DNA of 64,000 nt from Camillea tinctor (lineage: Eukaryota; Ascomycota; Sordariomycetes; Xylariales; Xylariaceae). Below, piece by piece: positions 57,089 to 64,000 of this stretch. Within the stretch, counting starts at the first letter, position 1, and the number at the start of each line of letters is the position of its first letter. The position numbers were made by a program, and so were the translations under genes. The notes under the pieces are model-generated. The model was not told the origin of the DNA. It worked only from the letters and a program-made list of their open reading frames with translations, and ran no database searches. The stretch spans positions 868,001-932,000 of the forward strand of contig MU394052.1 in the NCBI GenBank assembly GCA_022578605.1, given 5' to 3'.

Positions 57089-58353
57089 ATGGCATCGCAC
57101 GATGTCGATTCTCAACTATTGTTACTGAGGAGGCAGTATCTACAATTATTCGAGCCGGATTTCCTTGCTTGGCCCCCGCCACAACTTCTCAGGAGTGCTG
57201 ATGCACAGGCTTGGATACATAAGCATATGTTCGATGAGAATCGCAATGAGAAATTACCGCCGCCTAGATATCGCCTACGAGTGTTAAAACCGCTGCTTGC
57301 CAGGATTGAGAAGTCCATCCAAGACCCGGAAGAAGATGTACGTTTACGGTTTACTTGCCATCACCAGGTGTAGAAAATCTTGTGAAACTTACGCCCTTTC
57401 TAGGAGATCTCAGATGAGCTCATGAACCATCTTGCAACTCTCATGACGAACGGAGTGCCCTCAGAACTCCAAGCAGTTCAAGAGAAGGCGTTCGTCACTT
57501 TCGCGTGTTTGCCTGAAAAGGAAGACCTGTATGACGATGCATGCACAGACCCATGTATTACTCTACTTGAGCGACGACACTTGATATCAGGGTCACGGAC
57601 AACTGGTTTCCGGACTTGGGAAGCAGCACTCCATCTCGGTTCATATCTGCTCACAAAGGCTGGCTCGGATCTGATCAGGGGCAAGAACATCCTCGAGCTG
57701 GGAGCTGGGACTGGGTTTCTCGCTATTCTCTGTGCTAAGATACTACGGGCGCAGCATATCGCCACCACAGACGGCGACGATGGCGTGGTCGAGGCCTTAG
57801 AGGAGAATCTGCAGCTCAACAATCTCAATGACCGGGAGAGGGTATTCACGAAAACCCTTTGGTGGGGAAACGAACTCAGGGGGACGTGGGTTGAAGAAGA
57901 TTGCAACACATGGCCATATGATGTGGTCATCGGAGCCGATATTGTAAGCAAAGCAACATCAAGTGGCCGTCCTAAAAAGAAAAGAAATAACACAACAGAC
58001 AGCTAACACGGAACCTCTACAGACATATGATAAGGAGGCCATTGTAGCCCTGGTCAGCACGCTTCAGCATCTTTTCGACATGAGGCCGGAGCTGCTCGTC
58101 ATCATCGCGGGTGTCATTCGCAACGCCGACACTTTCCAGACATTCAGAGACGAGTGCGGTATGTCGCTAGCTCATGATATTATGGCCTGATATCTACCGC
58201 CATACAAGATAAGTCACTGACATGTTTCTAGCCCGTCGCCACTTTACCCTCAAAGAGATTGAGTTCGCGGCAAAACCAATGCGCGAGCAGAAGGCCCTGT
58301 TCTACGCAGCTGCGGTGCCTATCAAGATAGTAACTGTCACCCAGTCTTCCTAG
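57089..58353 (+). CDS. efm3: Elongation factor 2 lysine methyltransferase (Efm3/FAM86 type)
   Basis: Four exons: 57089-57337, 57404-57943, 58023-58158, 58232-58353; GTACGT, GTAAGC and GTATGT donors, TAG/CAG acceptors; product 348 aa. The N-terminal helical part (RRQYLQLFEPDFLAW) precedes the class I SAM-dependent methyltransferase domain. The segment ERRHLISGSRTTGFRTWEAALHLGSYL is characteristic of FAM86/Efm3. Motif I is ILELGAGTGFLAI, the acidic post-I segment is TTDGDDGV, and the active-site strand is DVVIGADITYDKEA, which is completed only by splicing exons 2 and 3. Known role in yeast and man: methylation of a lysine on elongation factor 2. The short last exon ends AVPIKIVTVTQSS. It is convergent with the carboxypeptidase gene, 343 bases away. 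Confidence 0.9.
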
Positions 58354-58696
58354 TTCCTTTGCTACAGAGGCGCCCGATACAACCAGCTAGGTTAGAAAGT
58401 TGGAAGCAAGCTACTTTGCCCGTTGAACACCAATAGGTAGACTTTGCTAAACTGAAAAAAGCCCGAGCCTATGATGAGGTAGGAAGGAGGTGTCACTTTT
58501 GTTGCTGTACGTAACGACATATACACCATAGGTACGGGAAAATTAAATATATCTCAACTTAGGAAGAAAACTCAATACGATTCGTTATATCGTTAGGCTA
58601 TATCATTGTATCTGTTATTTTGCAAAACCTTTCCCCCTTTGACCCCCCTACTTACTTACTCCCCTCCCCCTAAAAAAAGAAACCCAGATTCTCCCA
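58354..58696. other. Short convergent intergenic region
   Basis: 3' flanks of efm3 and the carboxypeptidase gene; C/T-rich near 58630-58695. No gene recognised. Confidence 0.6.
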
Positions 58697-60803
58697 TTAC
58701 GCTAGAAAAGCCTGCTCCTTATTCGCCGTAGCATCACTCCAGGAGCCAAAAAGCCCCCTTTCCGCCTCCGACCCAGAACCGCCCTCTTCCTCCCCAAACA
58801 GCTCCGGGAAGAGCAGCGTCGAGTTGCGATCCTTCACCACGCCACTCACTACAACCGCGGACCCATTCCTCAAGCTCTCGGCCTGATCCGCCGTGCACGT
58901 GGACCCGACGTCCCAGAGGTAGCAGTAGTGCAGCTTCTGGGGGGGCGGGTCGTTCTTCGTGGCCCAGGTGTCGGCGGGGCCTTCGGTCGCGTAATCCGGG
59001 TCGGCGGCGACGGCCCTGCGGCCCGTCGCCAGGTCGCGGTCGAACAGCGCGCGCTCGAACAGCCGGAACGCCGTCTCGGGCTGGTACGCGGGGATCTCGT
59101 GGCCGGCCTGGTACACGCGCGTGAACGACAGGTTGCCGTGCTGCCGCACCAGGCCGCCCGTGTACGTCGCGTTGACCTCGAGCGGGGCGTACCCGGCCGC
59201 CGCGAACCCCTCCTGCCCGGCGTGCGGGATCGCGAGGCTCACCGCTTCCCCGCCCAGCCAGTTGCACGCGTAGTCGCGGTCGCCGTACATGAGGTGCACC
59301 TTGACCCCGGCGTCGAGCAGGGACCCCAGGTCCTCGGTCCACCCGGGGCGCGGGTAGTCGCCGATGCTGCGGAAGGCGGTGCTCACGGCGGCGGAGGACT
59401 GGGTGAAGTTCACGGGCAGCCCCAGCGCGGCCTGCACGTGCGGCTGGTTGAGGTAGCCGTGGTAGAACGACGCCGGGAACGGGTTCGGGTCCAGCGACCC
59501 GTAGTCGTAGTAGTTGCGCCCCGAGACCTCGAGGTACGGCCCCCGCACCCGCGTGGAGCAGAACGTCTCGGCATCCGCGCAGGCTCGGTTCACGCTCGCG
59601 TTGACGCCGCGGTTGTCCGGGTCGTAGGCCCGCGCCAGCGCGCGGCAGGCGTCGATCTGGTCGCGGCAGCCGCCCTCTTCCTCGTACGCGCGCACCATGC
59701 CCGCGTACACCGTCGCGTTGACCGTCTCGAGCCCGTATGTGTTGTTGAACGCGATGTGCGGGTACGACGGGTACTGGATCTGGCGGTCGATGCACGAGTT
59801 GATGAGGATCAGCGTGTCGAGGTTGATGATGTAGTTCTCCCCGTCCGCGTCGTCCCACGTGCCGTTCCGGATCTTCGCGTTCTGCTCCTCGAAGAAGGCC
59901 GCGAACGCGGGGCCGTAACGCCCGCCGTACGACTCGGTCGCGATGCTCACGCGCGAGTCCCCGGGGTGGTAGCCCGGGAACTCCTGGAACCACGTCTGAG
60001 CAAAGTGCCAGATGGCAAACGCGGCATTCCGCGACCCTAGGGAAGTCTGGTTACTGTTCTGGCTCGGATAGGTACCCAAAACCACCGTGGTGTTCGTTTC
60101 GGGGATCGGGTCCGTCTCGATCAGTTTGACCACCTCGCCCGTCACTAGGTCCTTGGTCACGTTCTGAAGCGTGTCGTACGACAAGCCTGTTTGGACCGGC
60201 TGGTCAAGGAATAGCATGTTGACTTTGTGTGCACACTTCATTAGCGGGGGTCCAGTTGTCGACTTGCAGTGCTTCTAGATCCTACCGTTATTATTCCACG
60301 CCCATTCGCTCAGCGTAGTTGAATTCGAGTCCGAGTTGACGTAGCAAGGGCCGTTCTCAGCGAATAGGCCAAGCATAGAACTACTCCCAGGCCCCCCGTT
60401 CAACCATATTGACAAGGGGGCATTCTCTGGATTGTTCCGCGCCTCGAAGAACCAGAAAAAGGTATTAATGGGGAAATCTTGCTCGTCCCCGAGATCTGCG
60501 AGGGAGCCGGGCGGGAGATGGACATATCCAGCGTAAGATTTGACCCCCGGTGTCGTTTCGCATATACCCGGCTACGAAGACCTTGTGTTAGCTCCTAGAT
60601 GTATATAATCAAACCGCAATATTTCCGCAAGGCAGGCAATATAATACCTCTTTGTAACTTATCGTCACACCATCGCCGAACTTCGACTGGAGGACGGTGA
60701 CATTCTTCGGAGTTGGCGGAAACCCTGCCAACGTAGTTGGTCCCAGTAAAGAAAGGCCAATGGCTACAGGGAGCTTTATGAGAAGCATTTTCAGGCCGGT
60801 CAT
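58697..60803 (-). CDS. Secreted serine carboxypeptidase, peptidase family S10
   Basis: Three exons, complement of 60648-60803, 60286-60571 and 58697-60222; donors GTATTA and GTAGGA, acceptors TAG and AAG; product 655 aa with consistent phases. A signal peptide ([16 protein letters not shown] core) starts the protein. Family landmarks in order: [56 protein letters not shown] (after the exon 2/3 junction), nucleophile Ser245 in [10 protein letters not shown], the Asp of GDRDYACNW near 462-464, and His522 in AGHEIPAY. Many NxT/NxS sequons support secretion. At 655 aa it is longer than carboxypeptidase Y and ends in a Ser/Gly-rich tail. It removes C-terminal residues from extracellular or vacuolar peptides. 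Exon 3 is extremely GC-rich at third positions; exons 1-2 are not. Confidence 0.93.
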
Positions 60804-62326
60804 CTTATGAAGGACGCAAGAAAACGACCGGCGCTTGTTCTAGGGAGAAGCGGAAATCATATACCGTTATGGGGTGTCGGCATCACGGCCGAGTGCCGGT
60901 TCTCCTATCTCGAGCTTCCCCGCAATTGGGCCATATGTGGAAGCTAGCATCCTCTATCTCCACGACCGACATGTCGGAGAGCCGATGCCTGGCAATTGCT
61001 ACATCAAGGTGTGTTCTCATAGGCGAGGATTCCAAGGCCCACAGTAGGCCAAGGAAAACCCCCTGAGCTATACTCATACATCAAAAACTACGGCGCTTCT
61101 AGAGCTATACTGTTTAGGCAGGTAATGATGCGAGATGTCTCTATAACAATATTGAACCTTGACCGATTCATTTCTCTCCAAACCGTCCGTGATTTTGGTA
61201 GGATTCGATGTTCCAGGCATGGCTATGTTAATGTACCCCGCAGTCTCTCCCCTGCGTAGAATGTTAGACTAGAGAGTATAGTATCGTGTCCGGCATATAA
61301 GGAGTGTTACGCAATTCATCACGGAAAAAAGAGAGAAAAGAAAACCCGTGCCTTACGTAGAGAATGCAATATTACAGAGAATCGCGTATTATGATGGTTT
61401 ATTACTATAGTCCTGATAATGGTGAATTTATGTACCTAAGGACTGTAACCCTCACCCCCTGTTAGTTTCTACGAATAGGTTAGGTAGCGTATTTGCTATA
61501 CCCCCGCCCTCCTCTTAAGGATATCACCTTGTCATTAATAGTTCTCACTTACAACTTATACTCGTGCCTATATGATTTATATTGCTTCCGAACCTTCTGT
61601 AATCGTATGGTAACATGGTAGCATCATTCCATTCTGTCCCCATTCCCGATCCCATTCCAAGATAAGAAGTCATACATCCAACCAAATCAGACCTGGCAAT
61701 TTTCTTTCTCCCTACCAAAACTAACTTATATAAATCGAAGTCGCTAATTCACAGTCCAAGGTCCTAAAAAATCCTTGAGAGAAAACATCATCATGGTGGT
61801 AGAGACAGGAAGACATATAAGAAAACATGAGCTATGTGAGCCCCAAAAAGTGACAACCTATCCCGGTGTCTGTAGTATGTGTGCGTATGATGTGCGAAAC
61901 TGTGACGTGAAACCCAAAATTCTATGTACAACCCGGCACTCAACCCGTCTCGTTCGTTTCTGGGGCCACATCCTCTCTTCGTTCCATAGATATTCAAGTT
62001 CGAACCCGCTTAATCTAATCCACGTTCATCCGATCCATCTGATCTAGACATGTATGTAGTACAACCACCCATTATACATCGTAAGAGCCTCCTCCTTCGC
62101 CAAAGACCGGCTTCTTCTCTATCGAATTCTATCCGACACCCCCCCATAAGTAAAATAAATAAGACAAGCATTATATACTCTCTAATCCGCTTTCGCTCTC
62201 GCCATCGACAAAGCTGAAATAGAATAGGGGTCCCAATTGGATCATCGCATATGGCCATGCCACGCTATTTATCGAAAGCGCCATGCAAAATAAACAAATG
62301 AGATAAGAAAACCTCTGTATCGTAGG
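60804..62326. other. Intergenic region, no gene recognised
   Basis: Upstream region of the carboxypeptidase gene and 3' flank of the last gene. Short frames show no family motif. Confidence 0.55.
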
Positions 62327-63970
62327 CTATATAGCCCAGCTTCCCCTTCTAGCCCTAACACCCCATGCCATAGGACTCGAACCATCGTTCCCAAGGCTAG
62401 GGTGCTGCCGTGCCCATTCCCGGATATACAATTTAAGGGCCTTCCAGCGCGGTGGCTTATGGCGTGATCTCCGTTCGTCTTCTTCTGGAGTGCACATACC
62501 ATCCCCACTGCTTGCCGGGCTACTACTGCCGCTGCTGTTGCTTCTAAGTTTCATTTCCATCTGAAGCATGAACCCCTTCTCAACCTTCTGGTTATCATCT
62601 TTGCGTAGCTCCTCAATGTCGATGCCGCTAATCTTACTAAGCTCATCGTCAAACGCTCTGGCCGTAGCCGGGTAGCCTAAGCTAAGATAGTTGTACACCT
62701 GGGTGACAAATGCGTCGTCGAATTCGGCAAGAATACGTGCTTCGAGCTCTTTCCGAGCCTTCTCCTTTTGCAACCGCTCATCAAGGCCGGTCAGCATGTA
62801 CAAACCGCCCTTCGGACCGCTATGTCTCTTGTTAGGCGATCCGGGGGTAGGCGACTGAGCCGTAGTCATATCAAGGGATGCCGAGAAAGCACTCGAGAAT
62901 GGATCATTAGGCGACAGGGGCTCTAAAGGTGTCTGAAGTAGAAGTGGCGCCTGGAGTCCAGGTGTTATTCTATCATTTGCTTTAGCGGAACAATATCCCC
63001 GCCAGAGACCAGTACTCCCCGAAACGTCACGGTGCTTCTCCTCAGGACGATCAAACTGAGAGTAAGGCTGATTCGGCTCCATACGGGTGTGCTGCGGACT
63101 GGGGCATATGCGGAATTTGAGATCGCCGCCGAGCATGGGTGGCGAAGCCGCCATTCGCATCCTCCGCAGTTCGCGGTCCTCAGGCTCGGCGACTCGCAGG
63201 GCGGCGAAGGGCATACTAAAGGGACTGGCCCGAAGGCCACCGCTTTGTGCAGGCGGAGAGAAGGGCTTTTCTTGAACCGGCGCTGCCTGTACTATCGGAT
63301 CCGGTGATTGGGGAGATAGGTAGGGGCTCTTAGCATCTACCATCTCGATGTCTCGCGATTGTTGACGTGAAGGTGGCGTCCAAAGAGGATAGTTTGTTGG
63401 GGGGGCCATGTCGAGTCGACCTTGATCCCCATCGACGTTCATTCCATTTGCCCTTTCCCTAGCCAGCTTTTCCGCATGAGCCCTCATCTCCTTTACGGCC
63501 CAGCTTGGGTCGGTTGACTTGCGACGCAGCAATTGCGAAGGCCCATGTCTCAAGGGCTCATCCTCACCAAGGAGAGCATCATCCTCTGAGTTATCTCGAA
63601 CAAGGAAATGCTCCACGCCTTCAGTCCGTACACCATTGGGGAACGCAGACATGGCCTGCTCAAGCTCCCGTTGTCGATGGGCCTCCCTAGCAGCGACGGC
63701 AAGGAGGTAGCCTGAGAATTCTTCATCACACGACTCTCTCCTGTCACGCAACTCATAATGTCGGCTGTTCCATGCATCACCCTTATCTGTAACCTCGGCC
63801 GCACCATCAGGTCGGGGAGGCACCCGGATGGTGACAGAGGTTGCAGTGCAGGGTCTGTCCTTTTCTTCATCGTGCTCGCTTTCGCCCGATTCGGATGATG
63901 CAATGGTGTCAAGCTCAGGGTGGTAGGAGTTGGTCCTTGTAGCTCGGCGGGTATTGGGATGCGGTTTCAT
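62327..63970 (-). CDS. Uncharacterised fungal protein with a C-terminal LisH-like helical segment
   Basis: 547 aa from the ATG at 63970. The frame stays open to the window edge, so the true start may lie outside. The N-terminal 400 residues are charged and largely disordered, with Ser/Pro patches and several short conserved-looking helices (ASSESGESEHDEEKDRP; PSWAVKEMRAHAEKLARERA). Near residues 420-490 comes a helical region: KEKARKELEARILAEFDD, then DAFVTQVYNYLSLGYPATAR and AFDDELSKISGIDIEELRKD. The motif YNYLSLGYPATARAFDDEL resembles a LisH-type dimerisation helix pair. The end has a Ser-rich stretch and a basic Trp-containing tail. There is no signal peptide or membrane segment. It might be a scaffold in a nuclear or cytoplasmic complex, but no function can be assigned. 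Confidence 0.78.
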   Translation of the reverse strand: MKPHPNTRRATRTNSYHPELDTIASSESGESEHDEEKDRPCTATSVTIRVPPRPDGAAEVTDKGDAWNSRHYELRDRRESCDEEFSGYLLAVAAREAHRQRELEQAMSAFPNGVRTEGVEHFLVRDNSEDDALLGEDEPLRHGPSQLLRRKSTDPSWAVKEMRAHAEKLARERANGMNVDGDQGRLDMAPPTNYPLWTPPSRQQSRDIEMVDAKSPYLSPQSPDPIVQAAPVQEKPFSPPAQSGGLRASPFSMPFAALRVAEPEDRELRRMRMAASPPMLGGDLKFRICPSPQHTRMEPNQPYSQFDRPEEKHRDVSGSTGLWRGYCSAKANDRITPGLQAPLLLQTPLEPLSPNDPFSSAFSASLDMTTAQSPTPGSPNKRHSGPKGGLYMLTGLDERLQKEKARKELEARILAEFDDAFVTQVYNYLSLGYPATARAFDDELSKISGIDIEELRKDDNQKVEKGFMLQMEMKLRSNSSGSSSPASSGDGMCTPEEDERRSRHKPPRWKALKLYIREWARQHPSLGNDGSSPMAWGVRARRGSWAI

Positions 63971-64000
63971 CGACGTCTGCCGTCGCGGCGTGAGGAACCG

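Noticed and set aside
58734..60040. Long alternative frames (about 370-420 codons) overlapping the carboxypeptidase on both strands
   Set aside because: GC-rich third positions remove stops; products are Arg/Ala/Pro-rich with no motif, whereas the S10 frame has complete family motifs.
61980..62050. GGTTCGAACTTG-like B-box on the minus strand, possible tRNA
   Set aside because: No A-box or cloverleaf can be formed around it.

Overview
The window is nuclear DNA of a filamentous ascomycete (Pezizomycotina). A Sordariomycete-type genome is my best guess, by inference. The genes are monocistronic and lie on both strands. They carry short introns (about 50-165 nt) with GTAAGT-like donors, CTAAC-like branch sites and YAG acceptors. 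The gene set is typically fungal: coproporphyrinogen oxidase, a BET bromodomain protein, Isa1, Mgs1/WRNIP1, an Utp12-domain protein, an ARMH3/DUF1741 protein and an Efm3-type methyltransferase, plus several secreted enzymes. I see no tRNA, rRNA, CRISPR array or operon.

Layout. 1-5.1 kb is intergenic with simple repeats, including a (CT)30 tract. 5.2-6.6 kb holds a nuclease/phosphatase-fold protein fused to a jacalin-type lectin. 6.6-17.6 kb is an 11-kb AT-rich gene desert containing two inverted LTR-like relics. 17.6-21.2 kb is a large disordered acidic fungal protein. 22.1-23.3 kb is a secreted GH93-type propeller glycosidase. 25.0-26.3 kb is hem13. 27.7-32.2 kb carries three small genes that appear only after splicing: a membrane protein, a small secreted protein and an uncharacterised cytosolic protein. 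33.7-34.6 kb may hold a weak extra transcript. 35.1-38.1 kb is the BET protein with a long, pyrimidine-rich leader. 42.3-46.0 kb carries the Utp12-domain protein and mgs1. 48.5-58.4 kb is the densest part: isa1, ARMH3-like, an orphan RNase H1 N-domain protein, a prolyl-hydroxylase-like enzyme and efm3. 58.7-60.8 kb is a secreted serine carboxypeptidase. 62.3 kb to the right edge is a long uncharacterised protein that may continue beyond the window.

Most genes are unrelated housekeeping or secretory functions, and nothing resembles a biosynthetic or defence cluster. Two themes recur. First, iron metabolism: hem13 (haem) and isa1 (Fe-S) both have CCAAT boxes upstream. Second, secretion and degradation of external polymers: lectin-hydrolase, GH93, S10 peptidase and the small secreted protein. 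The strongest unexplained signal is a family of short intergenic words, CTAGGTTAGG and its palindromic relative ACCTAGGT, repeated across the window far above chance. Exon structures were worked out by hand from splice motifs and reading-frame continuity.
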